A stretch of DNA of 32,599 bases from an uncultured Caryophanales bacterium. Lineage in GTDB: Bacteria > Bacillota_I > Bacilli_A > RF39 > UBA660. Position numbers and translations under genes: made by a program. Positions within the stretch are counted from its first letter, which is position 1; every line of letters starts with the position of its first letter. Positions 23,900-31,690 of this stretch are shown in pieces. The DNA is taken from positions 1 through 32,599 of the forward strand of contig CAMOWA010000015.1 in assembly GCA_946628005.1 (NCBI GenBank), in the 5' to 3' direction. A model generated the notes under the pieces. The model was given only the letters and a program-made list of their open reading frames with translations, was not told where the DNA came from and ran no database searches.

Positions 23900-25690
23900 C
23901 TAATTCTCAATATAAATTGTTAATACATATATAATAACAAATAGAGTTACCCCTACATCAGCAAATACTGCAAGTAACATGGTACTCTTTCCTAATAGTC
24001 CTAGAAATAATACAATAAATTTTACTAGTAAAGAGAAAATGATACTATTTTTTACCTTTTTCTTTGTTGTTTTAGCAATATCAATTAACTTATTTATATT
24101 ATTAATATTATCATTCATTAAAACAATATCACTTGCTTCTATTGCTGCTTCACTTCCTAAATTTCCCATTGAAATTCCAACATCTGCTATTTTTAATACA
24201 GGAGCATCATTAATTCCATCTCCTACAAATATAGTTGTACCATTTTTCTTATAACTTTCTACTTTTTTTACTTTATCTATTGGTAATAAATTATAAAAAT
24301 AAGTGTTTACTCCTAATCCTTTAGCAATTTCTGCTACTTGTTTTTTGTTATCTCCTGATAAAATGATAATTTCTTTATTTACTTGTTTTTTTAACTCACT
24401 AAAATTATTGTCTTTTATTTTGTCTGATATTACTATATAACCAAGAAATTCATCATTTTTTGATGCATAAATAATGGTCCCAATATCTTTACTCGGTTGA
24501 AATATAATATTATTTTCTTTTAGTAGAGTTTCATTACCAACTAATATATTATCTTTTCCTATTTTACATTTTATTCCTTTTCCAGGGAGTTCTTCATAAT
24601 GAGATACTTTTAATAATTCTTTTTTATTTTTATTTTTAATTACTGAAGCGACAGGATGAATAGAATTTTCTTCAGAGGTTGCTAAAATTTGTAAAAAATC
24701 TTCTTCTTTCATATCCGTTTTTATTTTATTAATTTCAAATACTCCTTCTGTTAGAGTACCTGTTTTATCAAAGAAAATATAATCTATATTTGATAGTTTT
24801 TCTAATTCTTTGCTTCCTTTAACAAGTATACCTTTTTTAGAGGATTTACCAATTCCACAAAAATATCCTAAAGGAACTGATATTACTAATGCACAAGGGC
24901 ATGCTGTTACTAAAAATACTAAACTTCGATAAAGATAGGTATTAAAATCTTGTCCTAAAAGAGTTGGTATTAATACTATTAATAGAGCTAAACAACATAT
25001 AGTTGGTGTATATATTTTAGAAAATTTTGTAATAAATGTTTCGGTATTTGTCTTTTCTTCATTTGAATTTTCTATACATTCTAATATTCTTTGTGCAGTA
25101 CTAGTTTTTGATGTAGAAGTTGCTTTTATTTTTAATAGACTATTTTGATTAATATAACCACTTAGTACTAAATCATTCACTCTAGTAAGTCTAGGGACTA
25201 TTTCGCCTGTAATAGATGAAGTATCCATATATGATTCTCCTTCTACTATTCTTCCATCTAATGGCACTTTCTCTCCAGGTTTAACTAGAAAGATATCTCC
25301 TATTTTTGCATCTTCTAATTTTATTTTTCCTTTATTTTCTAAAGTAATATTTTCTATTTTTAAATTCATTAAATCTATAATTGATTTTTTAGTTTTATTG
25401 ATTGCCAAATCTTCAAGGTATTCTCCTATTTGAAAAAGTAACATTACTAAAATCGCTTCATGATAATTTTTGATAAAAATTGCTCCTAATGTCGCTACAA
25501 TCATTAAGAAATTTTCATCAAATAGATTTTTTTCTTTTATGGCTTCGATATATATTTCATATGAGATAATAATATATATGATAAGTAATAATATTGTTTT
25601 ATATATATTTATCTTTATAAGAAAAGATAATATAAACAATAATACACATACTAATATTTTTAATAGTTTATAATTCCAATATTTTTTCAA
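23900..25690 (-). CDS. P1B-type heavy-metal ATPase, Zn/Cd/Pb-exporter type, lacking N-terminal metal-binding domain
   Basis: Membrane ATPase that exports soft divalent metals. At 596 residues it starts directly with membrane helices; no HMA domain or Cys-rich tail is present. Motifs: SSITGE (158-163), CPC (264-266) in the transport helix, DKTGTLTEG (Asp308), the HP motif in SIHPVAS, and GDGINDAP. Near the C-terminus Lys557 and FADVGVTL (Asp578) match the Zn/Cd/Pb subgroup (ZntA/CadA type) and not the Cu subgroup. The start codon is TTG (25690), with GAGGTGAT inside the end of the repressor gene and TAATTG joining stop and start, so translation is coupled. Regulated by the adjoining ArsR/SmtB-type repressor. 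Confidence 0.95.
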   Translation of the reverse strand: MKKYWNYKLLKILVCVLLFILSFLIKINIYKTILLLIIYIIISYEIYIEAIKEKNLFDENFLMIVATLGAIFIKNYHEAILVMLLFQIGEYLEDLAINKTKKSIIDLMNLKIENITLENKGKIKLEDAKIGDIFLVKPGEKVPLDGRIVEGESYMDTSSITGEIVPRLTRVNDLVLSGYINQNSLLKIKATSTSKTSTAQRILECIENSNEEKTNTETFITKFSKIYTPTICCLALLIVLIPTLLGQDFNTYLYRSLVFLVTACPCALVISVPLGYFCGIGKSSKKGILVKGSKELEKLSNIDYIFFDKTGTLTEGVFEINKIKTDMKEEDFLQILATSEENSIHPVASVIKNKNKKELLKVSHYEELPGKGIKCKIGKDNILVGNETLLKENNIIFQPSKDIGTIIYASKNDEFLGYIVISDKIKDNNFSELKKQVNKEIIILSGDNKKQVAEIAKGLGVNTYFYNLLPIDKVKKVESYKKNGTTIFVGDGINDAPVLKIADVGISMGNLGSEAAIEASDIVLMNDNINNINKLIDIAKTTKKKVKNSIIFSLLVKFIVLFLGLLGKSTMLLAVFADVGVTLFVIIYVLTIYIEN

Positions 25691-25987
25691 TTAAATCACC
25701 TCTTTTAAGTGTTCTATTCCATACTCCAATATTATTTTTATATGATTATCTGAAATATTATAAAAAACATTTTTCCCTATTTTTTCTGTTTTTACTAAAT
25801 TAGATGATCTTAGATATTTTAATTGATGAGATACAGCTGATTGAGATATGTTTAATTTTTCACTAATATCATTTACACATAATGGTTTCGTTATTAATAC
25901 TTCTAATATTCTTAATCTAGTAGGATCAGCAAATATTTTGAAAAATTCACTTAATCCATATAAAAATTCTTTACTATGTATATTCAT
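25691..25987 (-). CDS. ArsR/SmtB-family zinc-responsive repressor
   Basis: A 98-residue winged-helix repressor released from DNA by metal. Recognition helix SQSAVSHQLKYLRSSNLV is typical. The C-terminal helix has D80-x-H82-x10-H93-x2-E96 (DNHIKIILEYGIEHLKE), exactly the alpha-5 zinc-site spacing of SmtB (D, H, H, E) and close to CzrA. The alpha-3 site is absent: KPLCVND has a single Cys, not the ELCVCDL motif of ArsR/CadC. This predicts Zn(II) sensing, possibly Co(II). It forms an operon with the P1B ATPase and lies behind a clear operator (26000-26030). Confidence 0.93.
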   Translation of the reverse strand: MNIHSKEFLYGLSEFFKIFADPTRLRILEVLITKPLCVNDISEKLNISQSAVSHQLKYLRSSNLVKTEKIGKNVFYNISDNHIKIILEYGIEHLKEVI

Positions 25988-25999
25988 TTTTCCTCCTTA

Positions 26000-26030
26000 T
26001 ATATGAATGATTGTTCATATATTCATATAT
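26000..26030 (-). promoter_or_regulatory. ArsR/SmtB-type operator
   Basis: TATATGAA (26000-26007), six bases, TTCATATA (26014-26021), with TTCATATAT repeated next to it (26022-26030). This matches the imperfect ATATGAA/TTCATAT inverted repeat known for SmtB/CzrA/CadC operators. It lies between the -10 and the repressor start, so binding would block transcription. Confidence 0.8.
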
Positions 26031-26059
26031 ATGATAATACTATTTTGTTTAGAAATCAA
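26031..26059 (-). promoter_or_regulatory. promoter of the arsR-P1B ATPase operon
   Basis: Minus strand TTGATT (26054-26059), 17-base spacer, TATCAT (26031-26036). The operator begins directly downstream. Confidence 0.6.
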
Positions 26060-26065
26060 TAATAA

Positions 26066-26108
26066 AAAAAGATTATTAACAGTTTTTGTCAATAGTATGA
26101 ATCTTTTT
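26066..26108 (-). terminator. probable intrinsic terminator left by the decayed gene
   Basis: Leftward stem AAAAAGATT / AATCTTTTT (26100-26108 with 26066-26074), with a smaller internal stem (ATTGAC / GTTAAT), followed on the minus strand by T7. It separates the degraded coding region from the metal-resistance promoter. Confidence 0.55.
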
Positions 26109-26120
26109 AACGGTATTTAG

Positions 26121-26482
26121 TTAAAATATAACCATTAGGTATTTATCTTCTCGATAAGTAACATCTCCATCTTTTTTCTTTTTTATTTAATAAAGTATCA
26201 TTCAGGTATTGATATAAAAGTGCTCTTTCAAAAAACATTAACATTTCCTATATTAATTAAATTTTTAGAAAAAAACTCTACCTTTTGTTCTCTAATATAT
26301 TTTTTTCTTCATTATCTTGTAAAAATTATTGTAAATATCTATGAACAAAACTAGCAAGTTTCTTATATAAAAATACGAATTATCTGATCATTACTCAAAT
26401 ATAAATAAGCAAAATTTAATGAATCCCGTAAATTAGAAGTTTTCTTTTCATAATATTTAATATTATTTATAGGTTTTACACC
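26121..26482 (-). pseudogene. decayed gene of unknown family
   Basis: No open frame of any length covers this stretch, but protein-like pieces appear on the minus strand in changing frames: NIKYYEKKTSNLRDSLNFAY and LSNDQIIRIFI; then RNLLVLFIDIYNNFYK; then VEFFSKNLINIGNVNV; then FERALLYQYLNDTLLNKKEK; then DGDVTYREDKYLMVIF before a TAA. At least four frame changes or stops are needed to join them. A terminator lies just downstream in the correct orientation. The family is not recognised; transposase remnants were considered but no DDE-like pattern is visible. The rest of 26040-26552 holds promoter, operator and terminator signals only. Confidence 0.45.
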
Positions 26483-26525
26483 TCACATTGTTTCTGTGTT
26501 TTAACTTAAAATTCACTATTGTAAA

Positions 26526-26554
26526 TAAAAAAATTTGTTTTTTCAACAAATTTT
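26526..26554 (-). terminator. intrinsic terminator of the lipoprotein gene
   Basis: 10-bp stem AAAATTTGTT (26530-26539) / AACAAATTTT (26545-26554), 5-base loop, followed by a T run when read leftward. It overlaps the stop codon of the gene ending at 26553. Confidence 0.75.
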
Positions 26555-26939
26555 ATTTTATTAAAGTTATATAATAAATATCTCCAGCATCTGTTGTAGG
26601 AGTTGTTAATTTTAATTCTTTTTCTAAATAAACTTTAAACTTTGTCTTTTTAGAGTTTAAATTGATTGTATCATTTTTATCAGAAAAAGGTATTTCTGTT
26701 TTAATTTCTATATATTTTCTATTAATTTTAGTTATTTTAAATTTAAATTTTCCAGAATTTATACTGTATTTCTTCCCTAAAACAACATTATAATCATCGG
26801 TTCTCTCTTCTGGCTCATATCCTTCTGTCCATCCAGACCAACTAGACTCTTTAATTCGTAACTTCATGTCCGTTTTTTTATTGCAAGCAGTTAGACTTAA
26901 ACACAATATTAATAACAATAATAATAAATATTTTTTCAT
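26553..26939 (-). CDS. small lipoprotein of unknown function
   Basis: A 128-residue exported lipoprotein. The signal peptide MKKYLLLLLLILCLSLTAC ends in the lipobox LTAC (Cys19), followed by a beta-rich domain with SSWSGWTEGYEPEERTDDY and repeated Lys/Ile/Thr strands. No family is recognised. An ATG at 27017 would add 26 basic and hydrophobic residues, but AAAGGAGAAAT just before the ATG at 26939 and the canonical signal peptide fix the start. It directly follows the 177-residue gene (one base apart), so it belongs to the HipA-like operon. Confidence 0.75.
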   Translation of the reverse strand: MKKYLLLLLLILCLSLTACNKKTDMKLRIKESSWSGWTEGYEPEERTDDYNVVLGKKYSINSGKFKFKITKINRKYIEIKTEIPFSDKNDTINLNSKKTKFKVYLEKELKLTTPTTDAGDIYYITLIK

Positions 26940-26940
26940 T

Positions 26941-27474
26941 TTATTTCTCCTTTTTTTTCTTAAAATAATAGTTTTTAATTTTATTTTTATTTGACTCAAG
27001 AGAAGAAAAATTATCAAGTAATTTATAATTGTAGAACGAAGTCATTATATTTACTGGGTAATTATTACTTATAATATTACTTCTTAAATTATTATTTAAT
27101 AAATAGGTGTTATATTTTCCATCATCTAAAACTGTATATCCATAATACTTATTATTTTTGAATAAGTAATAAATACAATCTATATTATCTGAATAAAGAA
27201 TTATTATTGGAGATTTAATTATTATTTTTGATATTATATCTTCTGAAATAGAATGATCTTGTAATACATTTTTTAAGTTACTTAAGTTATCTATTGAAAA
27301 AATAGATATAGAATACTCCTTACTATTTAATTGTTTATTATAATAAAATGAATTTTTTAGATTTTCTATTAATATATTAAAATCATCAGTGTTTATATTA
27401 AATACATTTTTTAAATTGAAGTGAATACTTTCTGAATTTGTACTAATATACTTTAATAAATCATCTTTTTTCAT
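26941..27474 (-). CDS. hypothetical protein coupled to the HipA-like kinase
   Basis: A 177-residue soluble protein, not recognised. Rich in Asn/Ile/Tyr. The middle (KSPIIILYSDNIDCIYYLFK then YYGYTVLDDGKYNTYLL) looks like a small alpha/beta or beta-rich domain; the C-terminus is very basic (ending FKKKKEK). Its ATG overlaps the stop of the HipA-like kinase by 4 bases, indicating translational coupling. It could be a substrate, partner or neutraliser of the kinase; position is the only evidence. Confidence 0.65.
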   Translation of the reverse strand: MKKDDLLKYISTNSESIHFNLKNVFNINTDDFNILIENLKNSFYYNKQLNSKEYSISIFSIDNLSNLKNVLQDHSISEDIISKIIIKSPIIILYSDNIDCIYYLFKNNKYYGYTVLDDGKYNTYLLNNNLRSNIISNNYPVNIMTSFYNYKLLDNFSSLESNKNKIKNYYFKKKKEK

Positions 27475-28718
27475 TTTGTAATCCCCTTTTCACTACAGAT
27501 TTCTCTAATCATTTCTATATTTGTATTGATAACTGTCTTCACTACTATTTTTACTTCTTCTGGAATTTTTGCTTGTATTTCTTTTTCAATTTCAAGAAAA
27601 ATAAAGTCTAAAGTCTCTTTATCCAGTTTTTTTGTCATATAAATAATTCTTTCTATAAATTCTTGTGATGAATAGTCTATAAATTTTTCCATCATTATTA
27701 TGTTTTTGTTTTTCTTATTTACATCTATTTTATCAACTTTTAGTCCTGAATTACTATGATTAATCGTGGTTTCCAGCAATTTTTGGATTTTGTGTTTCTT
27801 TTTTTCATGTAATGTAGGATTATTTAAAGATTGGATATACTCTAAAATACTTTTCATCCCTTTTTCTCTATTTAAATCACAAATCCCGGAATTATCATAT
27901 AATGGGCATAATCTTATACTATTATCTTTATTGTTTTTTATAATTGACCAGTTATCTGCATGTCGATCTCCTTGGCTCGTTATTATATCAAAAATAAACA
28001 TATTTATCAAGTTATTCATTATCTCTTCTATGTTATAATCTAAATTATTGATTTTAGCATAAATCTCTAACACATTCCATATATCATATAAATTATTTGC
28101 TTTTATTATACCATTCTTCATTTCAATGAAGTCCGGATTATATGATTCAGAAATGTTATCGAAATATTCATATATTTCTTCTATTTCTGGATAGTTAATT
28201 TTATTATTAGAATACTCTATTTTTTTATTAGTTACTTCTTCTATAAGTGATAGTAGTTTGTTTCTTAATTCAAGTTGTTTATCATTAGAAAGATTAGAAA
28301 ACTCATAAATGTTTTTTGCATTATATTGTGTTATTAATTCATGATATTTTTCAATGATATAAAGTCTGGGTATAAAGTATTCTGTATAAACCATGCTAAT
28401 TATTTCGGTTCCAGAAATCATTTCTTCATTTTCATTATCTTTAATTAAGTTTTCTGTAATTACACCCTTATTCCCATTAAAAATTGCTAAATCATACTTT
28501 GCACAGTTTATTCCAACTTGCTCTGCAAGTTTATAGGCAATTATTTCAGCATAATCTTCATATGTTAATTGATATACATCTTTATACATATATTCGTAGT
28601 TGTTAAACCAAAATTTATTTGTTCTTGTTCCTCTTTGCTCTTCTTCATTTACTACTATATTTCTATTTTCTATTTCATAATTTATATCAATTCTTCCTTC
28701 TACTCTTTTAAACGCCAT
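27471..28718 (-). CDS. HipA-like (CtkA/HipA_C) protein kinase
   Basis: A 415-residue protein with the catalytic pattern of HipA-type Ser/Thr kinases. Residues 45-95 contain YKDVYQLTYEDYAEIIAYKL then AEQVGINCAKYDLAIFNGNK, as in the HipA N-lobe with its bound-nucleotide lysine (Lys46 is a candidate). The catalytic loop is SQGDRHADNWSII (Asp251, Asn256), and CPLYDNSG carries the metal-binding Asp275. The HipA_N domain and any HipB-type HTH partner are missing, as in stand-alone CtkA-like kinases. Downstream, a 177-residue protein and a lipoprotein complete the operon. HipA phosphorylates glutamyl-tRNA synthetase; the target here is unknown. Confidence 0.8.
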   Translation of the reverse strand: MAFKRVEGRIDINYEIENRNIVVNEEEQRGTRTNKFWFNNYEYMYKDVYQLTYEDYAEIIAYKLAEQVGINCAKYDLAIFNGNKGVITENLIKDNENEEMISGTEIISMVYTEYFIPRLYIIEKYHELITQYNAKNIYEFSNLSNDKQLELRNKLLSLIEEVTNKKIEYSNNKINYPEIEEIYEYFDNISESYNPDFIEMKNGIIKANNLYDIWNVLEIYAKINNLDYNIEEIMNNLINMFIFDIITSQGDRHADNWSIIKNNKDNSIRLCPLYDNSGICDLNREKGMKSILEYIQSLNNPTLHEKKKHKIQKLLETTINHSNSGLKVDKIDVNKKNKNIIMMEKFIDYSSQEFIERIIYMTKKLDKETLDFIFLEIEKEIQAKIPEEVKIVVKTVINTNIEMIREICSEKGITK

Positions 28719-28752
28719 ATTTTTCTCCTTTATATAGTAGTATCACATTTTT

Positions 28753-29379
28753 TTATATTGTCCCAAATATTCTATCTCCGGCATCTCCTAGTCCTGGGCA
28801 AATGTATTTATTATCATTTAATTCTCTATCGATATGAGCTGTATATATTTTTACATCTGGATGTTTTTTTGTTACTGCTTCTATTCCTTCTGGAGCAGAT
28901 ATGATACATAAAAATTTAATCTTCTTCACACCTTTTTCTTTTAATATGTCAATAGCATCATTAGCGCTTCCTCCTGTTGCTAACATGGGATCTAATAAAA
29001 ATACTTCTTTTTTTTCTATTTCTTTTGGTACTTTAAAAAAGTAATTTACTGGTTGATATGTCTTTTCATCTCGATACATTCCAATATGTCCAACCTTGAC
29101 ATTTGGAACTATTCTTATTACTCCATCTAACATTCCCATTCCTGCTCTTAAAATTGGTATAAAAGCATATTTATCTTCTTCTAGTTTACCAATCTCCATT
29201 TCTTCGATTGGGGTTTTAATTTTTACTTTTTTTAGTTTTACATCTTTCATAGCTTCATAACAAAGTATACTTGCTATTTCACTTATTATTTCTCTAAATT
29301 CCTTTGTACCTGTTTTTTTATCTCTTAAAATTGCTAATTTATGTTCAACTAACGGATGGTTTAACTCTTCTACTTTCAT
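28753..29379 (-). CDS. upp: uracil phosphoribosyltransferase
   Basis: Pyrimidine salvage enzyme forming UMP from uracil and PRPP. At 208 residues it is the usual length (about 209). Motifs: the N-terminus NHPLVEHKLAILRDKKTGT, FIPILRAGMGMLDG, the PRPP loop LLDPMLATGGSANDAI, and the uracil-binding C-terminus YICPGLGDAGDRIFGT. The sequence is complete. Start follows GGAAAGGAAAT. It is 34 bases before the HipA-like gene, which could be read from the same transcript. Confidence 0.97.
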   Translation of the reverse strand: MKVEELNHPLVEHKLAILRDKKTGTKEFREIISEIASILCYEAMKDVKLKKVKIKTPIEEMEIGKLEEDKYAFIPILRAGMGMLDGVIRIVPNVKVGHIGMYRDEKTYQPVNYFFKVPKEIEKKEVFLLDPMLATGGSANDAIDILKEKGVKKIKFLCIISAPEGIEAVTKKHPDVKIYTAHIDRELNDNKYICPGLGDAGDRIFGTI

Positions 29380-29446
29380 TCTTTTACTATTTCCTTTCCT
29401 TTGTTTTTTATAAAAAAGATGAATATGATAGAAATGCCTTCCTTTA

Positions 29447-29452
29447 ATTATA
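29447..29452 (-). promoter_or_regulatory. possible -10 box (TATAAT) of upp
   Basis: Minus strand TATAAT about 70 bases before the upp ATG. No clear -35. The remaining 29380-29585 gap contains no convincing gene, hairpin or riboswitch. Confidence 0.35.
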
Positions 29453-29585
29453 AAGAATATTTAGTAATAACATGAATATAAAAGAAAAGTATCTTTTCGT
29501 ACTATTAGAAATTCTATCTTAATCATGTTTTCACTCCATTTATAATGGGGATAATACATTTTAAAATTAATTTCAAGGATTATTT

Positions 29586-29828
29586 CTATTTTATTTCACT
29601 AAGGGCTTTTGCTAGTTGATCTGGACAAGAAGTATTTTTAAAATTACATTTTATTCCTTGTAATTTTTCTTTTACTATATTAATATCTTCTCCTTCTACT
29701 AAGGCAGATATTCCTTTTAAATTTCCATTGCAACCATTAGTAAATGATACATTATAGATTTTATTATCTATTACATCAAAATCTATTTGTGTAGAACAAG
29801 TTCCTTGTGTCTTATATGTTTTATGCAT
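29586..29828 (-). CDS. TSCPD-domain small protein
   Basis: An 80-residue protein of the TSCPD family (TIGR03905 type), found as a stand-alone domain in Bacillota and at the C-terminus of some ribonucleotide reductases, where the cysteines may bind metal. Visible: GTCSTQIDFDV at the N-terminus, FTNGCNGNLKGISALVEG, GIKC, and the signature NTSCPDQLAKAL. Cys residues at about 10, 33, 60 and 68. It is the last gene of a tight operon (2 bases after the FemAB-like gene). Function unknown. Confidence 0.9.
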   Translation of the reverse strand: MHKTYKTQGTCSTQIDFDVIDNKIYNVSFTNGCNGNLKGISALVEGEDINIVKEKLQGIKCNFKNTSCPDQLAKALSEIK

Positions 29829-29830
29829 AA

Positions 29831-31060
29831 TTATTCTCCTTTTATTTTATGAATTAAATTCATAAGGTTATAGTGCCACGTAATTGGTAATTCATACTCT
29901 CCTATAAGTTCTTCTACATAGCCATTAAATCCTCTTTTAAATTCATATATACCATAGTCTTTTGGATGAGTATTAATATTTTCCGGTATTCCATAGAAAT
30001 TATGTTTTTTAAACTTATTTTTTATTCCATATTTAATTAATTCCCATTGAATTAAATATTGTGAATTAAATTTCATGAACTCTTCATAGTTACCACTTGA
30101 TAAGTATATTACTTCTGGTTGTATTAACATAAACATTGAACCAGATAATGTAATAATATCTGTTTTCTTTTCTTTTATAATTTCTTTTGAATCTTTAATT
30201 CTTTTATTTAATGATTCTATTTCATTCGTAAGATTTTTCTTTGCTCCATCATTGTATTTAGCATCACTAAGTTTACTGATTTTTTCTTCTTTTTCTTCTT
30301 TTTCTTTTTCTAGTCTTTCAATATATTCTTTTAAGTTTAATTCTGTAATAAAAAATTTTACTTCATTATCTTTATTAAATAACTTATACATATCTTGATA
30401 GTAAGATAGTTTTCTATTAGAAAATCCTTTTCTTTTTGAGGTTTCTTCCATTATACTTTGAAATCTTTCTAACTCATCATAGGAAATTTCTTTTACATTA
30501 ATTCCTATCTTTTCTGCTTTTCTTATTGTATTTCTAGTATTAGGTTTCATTTCTTTTAGTATTTGTTCTTCTGTTTTTCCATCTAAGTCTAGAGAGAACA
30601 TCCATCCTACTTGTTCCATATTTTCTGTTTTTACTTTTTTATATCCTAATTTTAATAGGTGATCTACGATATCAGAATTATCCATTCCATTTTCTACGAC
30701 ATTTCCATCAATATCTCTTTCTTTATAATGAACATATGGATCTATTCTTAGAATATAGCCTTTTTTTCCTTTAATAAATCTTTTTATTTCTTTGGTAAAA
30801 AAATCTAATAATTCTTCATCTTTAAAATCCAATAAATATCCTCTTGGAGAATAAAACTCATATTTTCCAAAATGTCTTTTATGTGAAAGAAGCATTGTTG
30901 CTGCTGATAATTTATTTTCTTTAAATACTCCTACATAATATGTAGTCCAACCATTTTTTTCTCTTAGTTTTGATATTTTAGGAGAAGATAAAAAGGTTTT
31001 AAGAGGATGTTTTTCCCAAAACTTTTCATATTCTTTTTCTGTTATTTCTTGAAACTTCAT
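29831..31060 (-). CDS. FemAB/MurM-type aminoacyltransferase (peptidoglycan interpeptide bridge)
   Basis: Transfers an amino acid from aminoacyl-tRNA to the stem peptide of lipid II, making the cross-bridge, at the cytoplasmic membrane face. The 409 residues have two GNAT-like domains: residues 1-160 (PLKTFLSSPKISKLREKNGW, FYSPRGYLLDF, ILRIDPYV) and from 165 on (PNTRNTIRKAEKIGINVKE, a family hallmark). Between about 250 and 305 there is a long charged coiled coil, as in FemA/FemX. The end (KHNFYGIPENINTHPKDYGI, then FKRGFNGYVEELIGEY) is typical. The particular amino acid added cannot be inferred. One base after the upstream membrane protein. Confidence 0.92.
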   Translation of the reverse strand: MKFQEITEKEYEKFWEKHPLKTFLSSPKISKLREKNGWTTYYVGVFKENKLSAATMLLSHKRHFGKYEFYSPRGYLLDFKDEELLDFFTKEIKRFIKGKKGYILRIDPYVHYKERDIDGNVVENGMDNSDIVDHLLKLGYKKVKTENMEQVGWMFSLDLDGKTEEQILKEMKPNTRNTIRKAEKIGINVKEISYDELERFQSIMEETSKRKGFSNRKLSYYQDMYKLFNKDNEVKFFITELNLKEYIERLEKEKEEKEEKISKLSDAKYNDGAKKNLTNEIESLNKRIKDSKEIIKEKKTDIITLSGSMFMLIQPEVIYLSSGNYEEFMKFNSQYLIQWELIKYGIKNKFKKHNFYGIPENINTHPKDYGIYEFKRGFNGYVEELIGEYELPITWHYNLMNLIHKIKGE

Positions 31061-31061
31061 A

Positions 31062-31688
31062 TTATTTTTTCCTTCCTTTATTTACTTTTTCAAATATTGT
31101 TAATATAAAAAGACCTATAAATGAGAAAAGTAATACTATTATTAATATAAATATAAAATTTATATTTCTATTTATATATTTAGTAGTATCTAAATAACTA
31201 TTTGTAAGATATTTCTCATAATTTTCTTTTGTTATTTTAATTTCGTTTTGAGCTGGTACAAATTTTTCTATGTTTTTAATAGCCATTTCTTTTAATTCAT
31301 CATTTACTAGTACTGGATATCCATATACTCGAATTGATTTTGGTACTTTATCTGTTCTATTATAAGTATAATCTATTATTTCTTTGTAATTATTATAACT
31401 TGATTCATTTATTGCGATTAAATATGTATGCCATAATCCTGTTTCTTCTTTATCTATTATAAAATGAATTCCAATGTTCTTTTCTTCATTATAAGCAAAT
31501 TTTTCTGACATTTTATAAATATCTATATAAGCATAATCTTTTGTATTTTCAACATCTTGAAAAGAAATACTTGCATTTTGCTTCGTATATAAATAATTTG
31601 CAAATACAGAGAGTATTGTTATTATAATTAAATATACTGAAAGCTTTAAAAGTTTAAAAATAATTTTATTTTCATTTGTTTTACTCAT
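31062..31688 (-). CDS. hypothetical two-TM membrane protein with extracytoplasmic domain
   Basis: A 208-residue protein with one membrane segment at about 12-29 (LLKLSVYLIIITILSVFANY) and a second at about 177-200, separated by about 145 residues that likely face outside. That domain contains DYAYIDIYKMSEKF, TGLWHTYLIAINESSYNNY and SIRVYGYPVLVNDELKEMA. Resembles small two-TM proteins of unknown function found in Bacillota; no family name is given. It lies between the lipid kinase and the FemAB-like gene with 1-2 base gaps, which points to an envelope role. Confidence 0.75.
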   Translation of the reverse strand: MSKTNENKIIFKLLKLSVYLIIITILSVFANYLYTKQNASISFQDVENTKDYAYIDIYKMSEKFAYNEEKNIGIHFIIDKEETGLWHTYLIAINESSYNNYKEIIDYTYNRTDKVPKSIRVYGYPVLVNDELKEMAIKNIEKFVPAQNEIKITKENYEKYLTNSYLDTTKYINRNINFIFILIIVLLFSFIGLFILTIFEKVNKGRKK

Positions 31689-31690
31689 AG

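Noticed and set aside
26121..26482. Insertion-sequence remnant
   Set aside because: No terminal inverted repeats, target duplication or transposase motif seen in the fragments.
29461..29526. 21-residue minus-strand ORF upstream of upp with GGAGTGAA
   Set aside because: Too short, no recognisable pattern, and the surrounding gap looks like ordinary promoter sequence. A leader peptide cannot be excluded.
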